NCBI GenBank assembly: GCA_025350055.1
Contig: JANXYK010000011.1
Coordinates: 62,001 to 126,000, forward strand
From: Gammaproteobacteria bacterium
GTDB taxonomy: Bacteria > Pseudomonadota > Gammaproteobacteria > Steroidobacterales > Steroidobacteraceae
DNA: 64,000 nucleotides
Reading direction: 5' to 3'
Shown in pieces: positions 8,695 through 16,764 of this stretch. Under the pieces are notes generated by a model, which saw only the letters and a list, made by a program, of their open reading frames with translations, made no database searches and was not told the origin of the DNA. Within the stretch, counting starts at the first letter, position 1. Each line of letters starts with the position of its first letter. The position numbers were made by a program, and so were the translations under genes.

Positions 8695-8898
8695 ATGTCC
8701 GTAGCCAGAGTAACCGAGCTGACTTCTTCCTCGAAGAAGAGCTTTGACGATGCCATTACCAGCGGCCTAAAGCGCGCCACCAAGACCCTCAAGAACGTCG
8801 CCTCGGCCTGGATCGCCAGCCAGGAAGTCGTGCTGAAGGATGACAAGGTGGTGGAGTACCGGGTCCGCATGAAAGTGACCTTCGTACTGTCCAAATAG
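8695..8898 (+). CDS. Dodecin (flavin-binding dodecamer)
   Basis: A 67-residue protein matching the dodecin family over its full length: MSVARVTELTSSSKKSFDDAI, TLKNVASAWIASQEV (with the Trp that stacks on flavin), then VEYRVRMKVTFVL. Dodecins store or buffer flavins as hollow dodecamers in the cytoplasm. AGGAG lies upstream of the ATG, and an intrinsic terminator begins two bases after the stop. Confidence 0.92.
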   Translation: MSVARVTELTSSSKKSFDDAITSGLKRATKTLKNVASAWIASQEVVLKDDKVVEYRVRMKVTFVLSK

Positions 8899-8900
8899 TC

Positions 8901-8951
8901 AATGCTGTCCGGCCCGGGGCGTGCTCCACACCCGGGATGGACAGCATTTTG
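8901..8951 (+). terminator. Rho-independent terminator after dodecin
   Basis: An outer 10-bp stem, AATGCTGTCC (8901-8910) with GGACAGCATT (8939-8948), contains an inner CCCGGG-type stem. It is followed by a short T-run. Confidence 0.85.
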
Positions 8952-9021
8952 CGGATTATGAGGTTGCCAGCAGGCAAACTGCTTCGGATAATCCGCGCCC
9001 TTTGAATTTCGCGGAGCAATC

Positions 9022-9753
9022 ATGACTTTGAGCAGACCGATCATTGCCGGCGTTGTGTTGACGCTGGCTTCCATGGCCGTACACGCCGATCCCGCTGCTG
9101 CAGCACCGGCGCCGCCGGCTGGCTGGCAGGGCAAGGGCGAAGCCGGCATCGTGTTCGCACGCGGCAATACCGTCGCCGACACCATCAATCTCAAGCTCGG
9201 CATGAGCGAAGTGGTCGACCAGTGGAAGCATTCGCTGGAGATGGCCGCGCTGCGCGCCTCCAGCAATCACATCAAGAGCGCCGATCGCTACATGGCGGGC
9301 TGGCAGTCGGACTACAAGCTCAATGCGCGCAGCTTCTGGTTCGGCGCGCTGCGCTACGAGAACGACAAGTTCAGCGGCTTCGACTACCAGAGCAGTGCCA
9401 GCACCGGTTACGGCTACAAGTTCTATGACACCGATCGGGTCGAGCTCTCGGGCCAGGCGGGCGTCGGCTATCGCCGCTTCAAGGAAACGCCGACCGGCAA
9501 CTCAAAAGGTGATGCGGTATTCGTTGCCGGCATGGACTACGAGAACAAACTCACGGCCACGACCAAGGTGGTGGACAAGTTCCATGCCGAGGCGGGCTCG
9601 AACAATGTCCTGCTGGCCAACTTCCTGGGCCTCGAGGTCAAGATGAGCGATGCGCTGGCGCTCTCGGTCGGTTTCGACGTGCGTGACAACACCAAGAGCC
9701 CGAACAAGAAGGTCGACACGATCAGCACCGTGAATCTGGTGTTCGCGTTCTGA
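9022..9753 (+). CDS. DUF481 outer-membrane beta-barrel protein (YdiY-like)
   Basis: A 243-residue exported protein. A signal peptide ends at about residue 22 (VHADP). Alternating polar/aromatic beta strands follow, in the DUF481 pattern: GEAGIVFARGNT, ADRYMAGWQSDYKLNARSFWFG, YENDKFSGFDYQSS, GYGYKFYDTDRVELSGQAGVGYRR. It ends in VNLVFAF, a typical barrel-terminal aromatic strand. It probably sits in the outer membrane; function is unknown. Confidence 0.87.
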   Translation: MTLSRPIIAGVVLTLASMAVHADPAAAAPAPPAGWQGKGEAGIVFARGNTVADTINLKLGMSEVVDQWKHSLEMAALRASSNHIKSADRYMAGWQSDYKLNARSFWFGALRYENDKFSGFDYQSSASTGYGYKFYDTDRVELSGQAGVGYRRFKETPTGNSKGDAVFVAGMDYENKLTATTKVVDKFHAEAGSNNVLLANFLGLEVKMSDALALSVGFDVRDNTKSPNKKVDTISTVNLVFAF

Positions 9754-9766
9754 ACTGTCGCGTCTG

Positions 9767-9806
9767 AAAAAAAGGGGCCCGCACTACGCGGTGCGGGCCC
9801 CTGCTT
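9767..9806. terminator. Bidirectional terminator
   Basis: An 11-bp stem, GGGGCCCGCAC (9774-9784) and GTGCGGGCCCC (9791-9801), is flanked by seven As on the left (a T-tract for the reverse strand) and TGCTT on the right. It serves the convergent DUF481 and DUF4382 genes. Confidence 0.9.
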
Positions 9807-9837
9807 GCTGATCTCAGCGCGTCAGTGCTTCAACGCA

Positions 9838-11760
9838 TCAGTCGTTGAGCACCACCACCAGGTGCACGGCACTGAAGCTGTTGCCACCAGCGTCGTAGCT
9901 GCCCGCACCACTTAGGGCCAGCGCAGTGGTCGTGCCCTGCAGGTCGCCGGCCAGTGCCGCGATAAAATCACCGAAGTCCGCGTAGTTGTCGATCGCGCGA
10001 CTGTGCGCGTGGCCGATCGCGTACCAGTTGTCGGCTCCGCTCGCGGCCACGATCTGCGGCGTCGCGGCCAGCGACAGCAGGTTGATGTGGCCCGGACCGA
10101 CCTGCAGGAAATGCAGTGCGCCGACACCGGTGAGGTCGAGACTGAGCGCGCCTGATGACATGCTGAGGCCCGGGAACGCAGTGGCCGATCCGCCATGCGA
10201 CCAGTTCACTGCCAGCTCGCTGCCCACGTCGGCGTAGCTCACTACGCTCAGCGCACGAAAATCAGTGCTAGTGGCGCTGCCGAAAGGCAGGACGAAACCG
10301 AAGGCGCGCGCCGGTGCGCCGACCGACAGGCCCGTGAGCGGAATCGAGCCGGTATCTATTGCATAGGCGGCCGGATTGGCATCGCTGGCCGGGCTGGCGC
10401 CGGTGCCGCTGAAATCGAAGTGCGCGGGATCGCGGCCATCGATGGCCTGCAGGTTGAGCACCAGCGGGTTGGCGACGGCGCCCGTGACCATGCCCCACAG
10501 CGGTGTGATCTCGAGACGCACGCGACCGGCGCTGGCATCGAGCGTGGCTCCACCGCTGGCGGTATCGATCGTCACAGTGCCCGCGGCATTGATGTGCTGG
10601 CCGACGGAGATGTCGCCGATGCCAAAGTTCCCCATCTGGCCGACTTCGGTGACCTTCGTGGTGTCGGCCACCGTCACTGTCACGGGGCCACGCAGGAACA
10701 CGAAGCTGCCATCCTGTCGATCAAGCGTCGCACCGCGCACACTTAGCGAGTTGCCAGTGCGCGCGACCACCACACCGTGCACCCGATCGAGCAGGTTGCT
10801 CAGGCTGCTGCCCGCCAGCACGCGCTTGGCCGTGAAACTGAAGTCGCTGGTCGAGAGCGGGCCGAAGGCCGCGGTCAGTGTACCCGCGCTCATGCTGGCC
10901 AGCTGCGTGAGACCGGCAGCGCCGCTGTAGGCCACGCCATCGATCTCGTAGTGGGTGGCGCTGTCCGTGTGCACCACGACCTGGCCGACATCGCCCTGCT
11001 GCAGGTAGAAGGGCCGCACGTTCACCGTGTAGGTCGAGTTGACGGTATCGGTGCTGGCGAGCGCGCCGCGCACGCGGATATCCAGGTTTGCGGGCGGCAC
11101 CACGCTCGCCTGGATCACCGGCGATACCTGTACGGTGGCCGTGCCCAGATCGACGATGTTGGAGGCCGCGAGGTTGAAGTCGAAGGCCAGGCGAGAAGTG
11201 CGCGCCCGGGTGATCAGCAGGTGATGGCGATTGTCGAGTTGCACGGCGAGCTCCACCTGGCCGGTGAGCGCGTTACCCTGCGAATCGACCGGCGTCAGCG
11301 CAACGCTGCCGCCATTGCCATCATCGGCCGTGATGCTGGCATTGGCATAGTCGAGCGTGATGGTCGCGCCGACATACTCGCCGGAAGGAATCTGCCCGGC
11401 ACTGATCAGCTCGGAGAGCGATACCAGCTGTTCGAAGTCGACGCGCGTGGTGGCCGCTACGGTCTCGACCACCGCGCCGTTGGCCTTGCGCAGCTTCAAC
11501 GACAGTACATCGACGGTGTAGCTCTGGAAGTCGCCGGCGGCATCCTGCAGCGTGATGAGTGCAGTGCCACAGTCGCTGCCGCAAGTGCCGGAGCCTCCGC
11601 CACCGCCAGCGGACATGCCGGAGCCGCCGCCACAGGCGAGCAGCAGTGCGGTGCAGGTCGTGGCCAGCAGCGCGTTGCGCAGTGCCAGCAGGCTGGCCAT
11701 GAAACGGGTGATCCAGGCGCGCGGCGCGCTGGACAGGAGGCGTTGCGGGATCGTGTTCAT
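9838..11760 (-). CDS. DUF4382-domain lipoprotein
   Basis: A 640-residue predicted surface or periplasmic lipoprotein. The long signal ends in LLLACGG (Cys about 43), followed by a Gly/Ser-rich linker. A DUF4382-type beta domain follows (AAGDFQSYTVDVLSLKLRKA, TTRVDFEQLV, SGEYVGATITLDYA). Next come repeated beta units of the form VRGALASTDTVNSTYTV, which resemble DUF5666. ATG 11760 has GGAG at a proper distance, so it is preferred to starts 12 and 54 bases further upstream. No catalytic motif is visible. Confidence 0.8.
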   Translation of the reverse strand: MNTIPQRLLSSAPRAWITRFMASLLALRNALLATTCTALLLACGGGSGMSAGGGGGSGTCGSDCGTALITLQDAAGDFQSYTVDVLSLKLRKANGAVVETVAATTRVDFEQLVSLSELISAGQIPSGEYVGATITLDYANASITADDGNGGSVALTPVDSQGNALTGQVELAVQLDNRHHLLITRARTSRLAFDFNLAASNIVDLGTATVQVSPVIQASVVPPANLDIRVRGALASTDTVNSTYTVNVRPFYLQQGDVGQVVVHTDSATHYEIDGVAYSGAAGLTQLASMSAGTLTAAFGPLSTSDFSFTAKRVLAGSSLSNLLDRVHGVVVARTGNSLSVRGATLDRQDGSFVFLRGPVTVTVADTTKVTEVGQMGNFGIGDISVGQHINAAGTVTIDTASGGATLDASAGRVRLEITPLWGMVTGAVANPLVLNLQAIDGRDPAHFDFSGTGASPASDANPAAYAIDTGSIPLTGLSVGAPARAFGFVLPFGSATSTDFRALSVVSYADVGSELAVNWSHGGSATAFPGLSMSSGALSLDLTGVGALHFLQVGPGHINLLSLAATPQIVAASGADNWYAIGHAHSRAIDNYADFGDFIAALAGDLQGTTTALALSGAGSYDAGGNSFSAVHLVVVLND

Positions 11761-11884
11761 TGGGCACTCCATCGGGTCGGTTGCAGCGTGGGAGACAGTT
11801 CCTGCCTGCCACAACGTTGCCGGGGGAGTGGGGTTGACGGCCGCGACTGGCGCTGCGCGGCGACAATGACTATGTCACCCGCGC

Positions 11885-12667
11885 TTATGTCACCAGCACC
11901 AGCAGCACGATGCCGGCGACGATGCGGTACCACGCGAACACGGTGAAGCGATGACTCTGTATGTAGTGCAGTAGCCACTTCACGGCGGCGAATGCCACCA
12001 GGCCTGACACCACAAAGGCCACGGCCAGTGCAGTCCAGTCCTCGCGCGCGGCTTGCGCGTGGGGTTGCTTGATGAATTCGAAGGCGGTCGCGGCCAGCAT
12101 GGTCGGAATGCCGACCAGGAACGCAAATTCGGTCGCCGCGGCGCGCGCGGTCAGGCCGGCGAGCATGGCGGCGAAGATGGTCGCAGCCGAGCGCGACGTG
12201 CCGGGAAATACGGCGGCGAGTATCTGGCAGGCACCGACCCAGAAGGCCACCGACCAGGTGACATCGCTGCTGAGGCTCCGCCCTGCGACCAGCCACTCCA
12301 CGATCAAGATCGCGACGCCGCCGATAATCAGAGCCCACGCGACTGGATATATGGTGGCGGGCAGTGCCGCGCCCAGCTTCTTGGCCAGCAGACCGCCGAC
12401 ACTGGTGACAGCGAAGGCGAACAGGAGTTTGAGCAGGTAGTCGCGCTGCGCGGCAACACCCAAGCCCGTGGCCAGCTCGCGCACGCGGGGCCAGAAAACC
12501 AGCACGGCCGCGAAGATCGCACCGGCCTGGATAGCCACGTTGAACAGCTCCGAGCGCTGGCCCAGCCAGTGCTCGGCGATCAGCAGGTGCCCGGTACTCG
12601 AAACCGGAATGAACTCGGTCAGGCCCTCGATGATTCCGAGCAACACTGCCGGCAGTAGATCGTGCAC
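11885..12667 (-). CDS. uppP: Undecaprenyl-diphosphate phosphatase
   Basis: Integral membrane enzyme of 260 residues that recycles the lipid carrier by converting undecaprenyl diphosphate to the monophosphate for cell-wall synthesis; overproduction of the family gives bacitracin resistance. The signature EGLTEFIPVSSTGHL is at about 14-28 and PGTSRSAAT is in the second half, with about eight hydrophobic segments. Length is close to that of the E. coli protein (273 aa). Confidence 0.95.
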   Translation of the reverse strand: MHDLLPAVLLGIIEGLTEFIPVSSTGHLLIAEHWLGQRSELFNVAIQAGAIFAAVLVFWPRVRELATGLGVAAQRDYLLKLLFAFAVTSVGGLLAKKLGAALPATIYPVAWALIIGGVAILIVEWLVAGRSLSSDVTWSVAFWVGACQILAAVFPGTSRSAATIFAAMLAGLTARAAATEFAFLVGIPTMLAATAFEFIKQPHAQAAREDWTALAVAFVVSGLVAFAAVKWLLHYIQSHRFTVFAWYRIVAGIVLLVLVT

Positions 12668-12865
12668 TCCCGCTCCTCATTCCCTGGTTCAGTGGGCATA
12701 TTAGCCCGCCCGGGCACCGCAAACTGTGCCGCACAGCAGTCGCTAAGGGCTCGTTAAGGTAGAACCCCTTATAGCATGAGGGTTATGACTCGCGCGTTGC
12801 GCAGCCAGTGTGCAGCGCATTACTCTATGGCCCCGGACATATTTACCGAGAACGGAGACGCCAGG

Positions 12866-13093
12866 ATGGCAGAGATCCAGAAAACCGATCTGACCACCGT
12901 CAAGAAAGTGCTGACCAGTTTTGCGCTGGGTCGCACCCAGGATTCGACGGTACAGCTCGAAGCAGAGTTCGGCGACCTGTTGCTGTTCATGATCAACCTG
13001 GCCGACAAGCAGGGCATAGACCTGCTGCGCGCCGGCCAGCGCCAGGTCGAGCGCCGAGCCAAGACCATGCCACGCGCGGTGCGCAGCAGCTGA
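12866..13093 (+). CDS. 75-aa protein with a MazG-like C-terminal helix motif
   Basis: Short cytoplasmic protein. The segment EFGDLLLFMINLADKQGIDLLRAGQRQVERRAKTMP (positions about 36-70, written here only as the key pattern E-x-GDLL-x8-A-x3-GID-x2-RA) resembles the second helical half of MazG-type nucleotide pyrophosphohydrolases. The first half with the EExxE metal site is not present. ATG 12866 has GGAG about ten bases upstream. It is convergent with the MarR regulator gene. I do not know its function; compare the C-terminus of the protein encoded at 16028-16657. Confidence 0.6.
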   Translation: MAEIQKTDLTTVKKVLTSFALGRTQDSTVQLEAEFGDLLLFMINLADKQGIDLLRAGQRQVERRAKTMPRAVRSS

Positions 13094-13117
13094 AAGTTGC
13101 GCCCAGCCGGCGGGTGG

Positions 13118-13645
13118 TTACTTGACCACCTTCAGCGTGATCGGGCACTGCTTCTGCGGGCAGGCCGCTTCATCGCAATAACGGCACATTGCCTCGGCGT
13201 GCTCGCTGCAGGTGGTGATGTCGTACAGCAGTGTTTCGATCAGCGCGGTGAACTGCTGTTGCTGGCGCGTATCGAGTGACTGCAAAAGCCCATCGAGATA
13301 TTTGCTGCGGGCCCGCAGCACCACCTGCATGCGTCGCTGTCCGGCCGCTGAAAGGTGCAGCGCCACGACGCGCCGATCCTTGCCCTCGCGCCGCTGTACC
13401 AGGCCGGCCTGCTCCAGTTTGTCGACCACGCGTACGCAGCCGGAATGGCTGAGCTGCAGCGCGCCGCTCAGGAAGTCGACGCTGCGACCATGGTTGAAAC
13501 CGATCACCACCAGCGCCGCGGCGGCCTGACTACCCAGGCCCAGCTCGGACTCGATGCGTTCGAGCATCTGGTCGTGGACCGCAGTGACAAAAGCTCCAAG
13601 CAGGTTGGAACTCCGGGAAAATTGTGGTTTGGTGGCTGGCAGCAT
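13118..13645 (-). CDS. MarR-family transcriptional regulator with C-terminal cysteine cluster
   Basis: A 175-residue winged-helix regulator. The DNA-binding part (about 40-105) contains QAAAALVVIGF, LSGALQLSHSGCVRVVDKLEQAGLV and the wing RREGKDRRVVALHLSAAG, all standard MarR features. Helices 110-145 make the dimer. The tail (146-167) has five cysteines, with C-x2-C-x4-C-x4-C at 154-167, suggesting metal or thiol sensing. GAGG precedes ATG 13645; the 33-codon upstream extension is rejected. It diverges from the 13837 operon across a palindrome, so it probably regulates that operon and itself. Confidence 0.88.
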   Translation of the reverse strand: MLPATKPQFSRSSNLLGAFVTAVHDQMLERIESELGLGSQAAAALVVIGFNHGRSVDFLSGALQLSHSGCVRVVDKLEQAGLVQRREGKDRRVVALHLSAAGQRRMQVVLRARSKYLDGLLQSLDTRQQQQFTALIETLLYDITTCSEHAEAMCRYCDEAACPQKQCPITLKVVK

Positions 13646-13730
13646 CCGGCACCTCGCTACAGATAATACGGGATTCTCGCCTATTTCAGTTTCTGATTCT
13701 ATCTCGCCGCCCAGTCCAGCTAGTTTGACA

Positions 13731-13765
13731 TATGCATGCAGCATACAGTATATCGTTCATGCATA
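13731..13765. promoter_or_regulatory. Candidate MarR operator palindrome in the divergent intergenic region
   Basis: TATGCATG (13731-13738) and CATGCATA (13758-13765) form a perfect inverted repeat with a 19-base spacer, in an AT-rich island. A second nested repeat, TATGC-N5-GCATA, lies at 13731-13745. Location between the MarR gene and its divergent operon is what one expects for the regulator's binding site. Binding itself is inferred. Confidence 0.55.
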
Positions 13766-13836
13766 CATAATCCAACGGCGACGCCAGCGGCGGTGCCGGA
13801 AAATGCAGCATTAATCAGCTTAGTAGGAGGCAGGCC

Positions 13837-14847
13837 ATGATCAGCGCACACGAACCGGCAACGGCATTGGGAGCGTCGCGTTCGCGGCCGTTTGTGCCCG
13901 CCAAGAACCACCAGGTCAACTGCGGGCAGGCCACCAGCATCCTTAGCGACGACCTGCAGGCCTGGTTCCGGCATTCCCTGGGTTGCGTGGCCGGCCGGCG
14001 CGAGTTCGCCGCGGACCGCTATTTTGCCGTCGACGTCCACAGCCTCAGTGATGTGGTGATCGGCTGGCGCCGGTTCCTGGGCGCGCTCGAGCGCCGCGAG
14101 TCGATCGCCTGCATGTACGTGATCCGCGATCCGGCCCAGACCCTGGCTGCAACCTGCGTGCGCGCTCCACTGGTGGGAGTGCGCCCGGCGATCACGGCGC
14201 TGGCCGAAATCATGAGCACACTCTCGGAGGTGGCGCCGGGCGAGCTGGCCGCCGGTGGTGCGCTCAATTTTGTTATTAATCTGATATGTCCGGTGACTGC
14301 CTGTCGCACGGCCTTTTTTGACTTCGATGCGGTGGCCTTCGTGCCGGGAGCGGAAAACCTGGCCGACCCGCTCTATGACCCGCTGATGTCGGCCCCCGTG
14401 CCCCTGGTCAATATCACTTCTGATATCTACGCCTTCTCGATGTTCACCCGCGACCAGTGCCTCAGCCGCTTCGATTGCGAGATCACCCAGCTCACCCGTC
14501 GCGAGCGCCGCTACCTGTTCGAGCAGACGGGCGTGGCCTGGCAGGCCATGGCTGAAATGACCATCCGCAACTATGCCGCCCAGGTCGACCAGAACCGCTG
14601 CCCCACCCATCTCACGGAAGACCGGCGTTCCTGGGTGGCCAACCATCGTGACCCGGCCTTCGCGGAGATGGAAAAGCGTCCGTTCCTGCACGAAATGCCG
14701 GTGCAGTACACCGCCAGGATCGTGGCCACCTGGCAGCGCTATTTTGACTGTGGCACCTGGCCCAGCTATGGCGACATTGCCGCCGCTGGCGACAAACTGC
14801 GCGCGCACTGCCCGATGGGAGCCCAACTGTGCGTGTCGAACGCGTAG
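13837..14847 (+). CDS. Unrecognised 336-aa cytoplasmic protein, first gene of the MarR-linked operon
   Basis: I do not recognise the family. The protein has no signal peptide or membrane segment and is rich in Cys (11 or so) and aromatic residues. Notable stretches are NCGQATSILSDDLQAWFRHS near the N-terminus, LICPVTACRTAFFDFDAVAF in the middle and TWQRYFDCGTWPSYGDI near the end. AGGAGG precedes ATG 13837. Its stop overlaps the start of the MFS gene by 19 bases, so the two are translationally coupled. Context suggests a stress- or compound-responsive role controlled by the divergent MarR protein. Confidence 0.75.
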   Translation: MISAHEPATALGASRSRPFVPAKNHQVNCGQATSILSDDLQAWFRHSLGCVAGRREFAADRYFAVDVHSLSDVVIGWRRFLGALERRESIACMYVIRDPAQTLAATCVRAPLVGVRPAITALAEIMSTLSEVAPGELAAGGALNFVINLICPVTACRTAFFDFDAVAFVPGAENLADPLYDPLMSAPVPLVNITSDIYAFSMFTRDQCLSRFDCEITQLTRRERRYLFEQTGVAWQAMAEMTIRNYAAQVDQNRCPTHLTEDRRSWVANHRDPAFAEMEKRPFLHEMPVQYTARIVATWQRYFDCGTWPSYGDIAAAGDKLRAHCPMGAQLCVSNA

Positions 14848-16031
14848 CCACGCCACTGGGCCCACGGGTCCTGGGGCGCCTGGCGCGCATCAATGCCGTG
14901 TCGTTCCTGGCGCAGATCGTGCAGATCGGCACGGTCCCGGCGCTCATGGCGCTGCGACTCAACGCGGCCCATCACACACCGCTGGTCGTCGGCGCCGTCG
15001 CTGGCGCACCCTGGCTTGCGATCCTGCTGCTGGGCGGCTGGGTGCCAGCGCTGTTGCGCCGTTGCGGATTCGTGGCTACCAATCGTGTCGGTCTGGGCCT
15101 GTCGATACTGGCTCTGGCGAGCGCGCTGCCTGAGACCCGGCCACTCGCGCTGTTCATTTCGAACTTCGTGTTCGGCATCGGCCTGATCCTGCGCTGGGTG
15201 GCCTGCGACACCTGGATCGTCAGCGTGGCACCCGAATCCATCCGCGGACGTGCGATCGGCACCCACGAGACACTGATGGGCTGCGGTATTGCGGCCGGGC
15301 CGCTGCTGATACTGCTGACGGGCTTCGATGGCGCCTTGCCCTTGCTGGCTTGCATTGGCCTCCTGTTGGGCAGTGCAAGCGTGCTGTTCTTCCTCGGTGA
15401 TTGCGATGGACATCCGGAGGCGGCCAGCCGTTCGCAGCGGCTGGCGATGGTGCGCATCGTTCCCACGGCGCTGATGGCTGGCTTCGTGGCCGGTGCGGTC
15501 GAGACTTCCTCGATCTCCTTCCTGCCGGTGCTGAGCGAGCGGCACCTGTTCGCACTCGGTGTAACCGCGGTCCTCGGTGGCTTTGGTGCAGGTGGCACAC
15601 TGCTGCAGATACCGCTGGGCTGGCTGGCCGACCGGGCCGGTTTCCGTCGTGCGCAGCTGCTCACCGCGCTCACGATCGTCAGCTGCGTGCTGGTGTTGCC
15701 TTGGGTCGCTACGGTGCCGGCGCTGCTGTTTGCGCTGTTGTTCCTCTGGGGTGGCGCCGCCGGCGGCATGAATACACTGGCGGTCATCGAAGTCGGCCAG
15801 CGTATCAGCGGTGCCGGCATGTCGACAGGCCTGATGGCCGTGGCTTTGGCGTATACAATCGGCAGCGTGACAGGTCCCGTATTGACCGGATGGGCTACTG
15901 AAGTTTTCGACGGCCGCGGTTTGCCGGTCGTCGTGGCTGTCTCGGTGTCGGCATTCATTGCGGTGTGGGCTGCGACCGCGATGAGGTTTCCCCAACTACA
16001 TTTCAAGAGTGCGGCGGTGACACGACCATGA
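14829..16031 (+). CDS. MFS transporter
   Basis: A 400-residue major facilitator with about 12 hydrophobic segments in two halves. The loop after helix 2 is short and degenerate (VPALLRRCG). The second half has GWLADRAGFRRAQLL, the equivalent of MFS motif A. GTG 14829 is preceded by GGGAG at seven bases, giving a 19-base overlap with the upstream gene; the downstream gene begins in its stop codon (ATGA). Likely an exporter in the MarR-controlled operon; the substrate is unknown. Confidence 0.87.
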   Translation: MRVERVATPLGPRVLGRLARINAVSFLAQIVQIGTVPALMALRLNAAHHTPLVVGAVAGAPWLAILLLGGWVPALLRRCGFVATNRVGLGLSILALASALPETRPLALFISNFVFGIGLILRWVACDTWIVSVAPESIRGRAIGTHETLMGCGIAAGPLLILLTGFDGALPLLACIGLLLGSASVLFFLGDCDGHPEAASRSQRLAMVRIVPTALMAGFVAGAVETSSISFLPVLSERHLFALGVTAVLGGFGAGGTLLQIPLGWLADRAGFRRAQLLTALTIVSCVLVLPWVATVPALLFALLFLWGGAAGGMNTLAVIEVGQRISGAGMSTGLMAVALAYTIGSVTGPVLTGWATEVFDGRGLPVVVAVSVSAFIAVWAATAMRFPQLHFKSAAVTRP

Positions 16032-16657
16032 AAACTGCGATCGACCTGAAGTTCAACCGCGGTCTGGTGTGGGCGACGCTGCATTGTCCGGTGGCCCAGC
16101 CGGGCAGCGAGCCGCTCAACACGCGCGTACAGGCCTTCGCTCGCCTGGTTTCGTGTTGGCGCATCCTGATCGACTGTCGCAAGCTGGGCGTCACCGATGT
16201 CACCGAAGCACCCGACTGGCACCAGTCACTGCTCGGGCAGCTGCGCTTGCCGGAAGGCTCGCGCGCCGCACTGGTGTTCGACGATACCCTTGCCGTCAAC
16301 ATGAACCAGCTGCGCACCCAATTGGTACACGGACAAACCACCGCGGTATTCACCGAGCTGCGCGCTGCGGTGCGCTGGTTGCGCGCCCTCGACGCGCCGT
16401 TGACGCGGCGCCGCCAGCCTTTGCCACTCGGCGCGATCAAGGAGCTGCTGCATCAATTTGCACGCGGCCGGCGCGAGGGCGATCGTGCGCAACTGGCTGC
16501 CGATCTGGCCGAACTCTACCGCTTCCTGCTCGAGCAGGCTGACCAGATGGGCATCGATCCGCAGCGTGCCATCGAACTGAATCGTGCGCGTGCCGCGCGC
16601 TGGCGGCCGCGGCTGGTGCACTCGCGCGATCCGAAGAGCCGCAACACACGCCACTGA
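16028..16657 (+). CDS. 209-aa protein with MazG-like C-terminal segment, third gene of the operon
   Basis: ATG overlaps the MFS stop codon (ATGA at 16028-16031), so it is translated in coupling with the transporter. The N-terminal half (about 1-130) looks like a mixed alpha/beta domain (WRILIDCRKLGVTDVTE, RAALVFDD, TAVFTELRAAVRWL) of a kind I cannot place; the last two elements recall STAS- or SpoIIAA-like folds. The C-terminal helices (DLAELYRFLLEQADQMGID, about 165-195) resemble the end of MazG and the protein encoded at 12866. No metal-binding EExxE is visible. Confidence 0.7.
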   Translation: MKTAIDLKFNRGLVWATLHCPVAQPGSEPLNTRVQAFARLVSCWRILIDCRKLGVTDVTEAPDWHQSLLGQLRLPEGSRAALVFDDTLAVNMNQLRTQLVHGQTTAVFTELRAAVRWLRALDAPLTRRRQPLPLGAIKELLHQFARGRREGDRAQLAADLAELYRFLLEQADQMGIDPQRAIELNRARAARWRPRLVHSRDPKSRNTRH

Positions 16658-16764
16658 AACACACGCACCGGGATACTCGTGCCGAGTCCTTGCGATTGCG
16701 GCACTCGCGGCTGCAGCGCTCGCCGCGCTGACGGCGCCGATGCGGCTCAGTCTATACTTGTCTG

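Noticed and set aside
14766-15995. 409-aa reverse frame over the MFS gene
   Set aside because: Gln/His/Arg-rich shadow of the transporter gene, no start signals.
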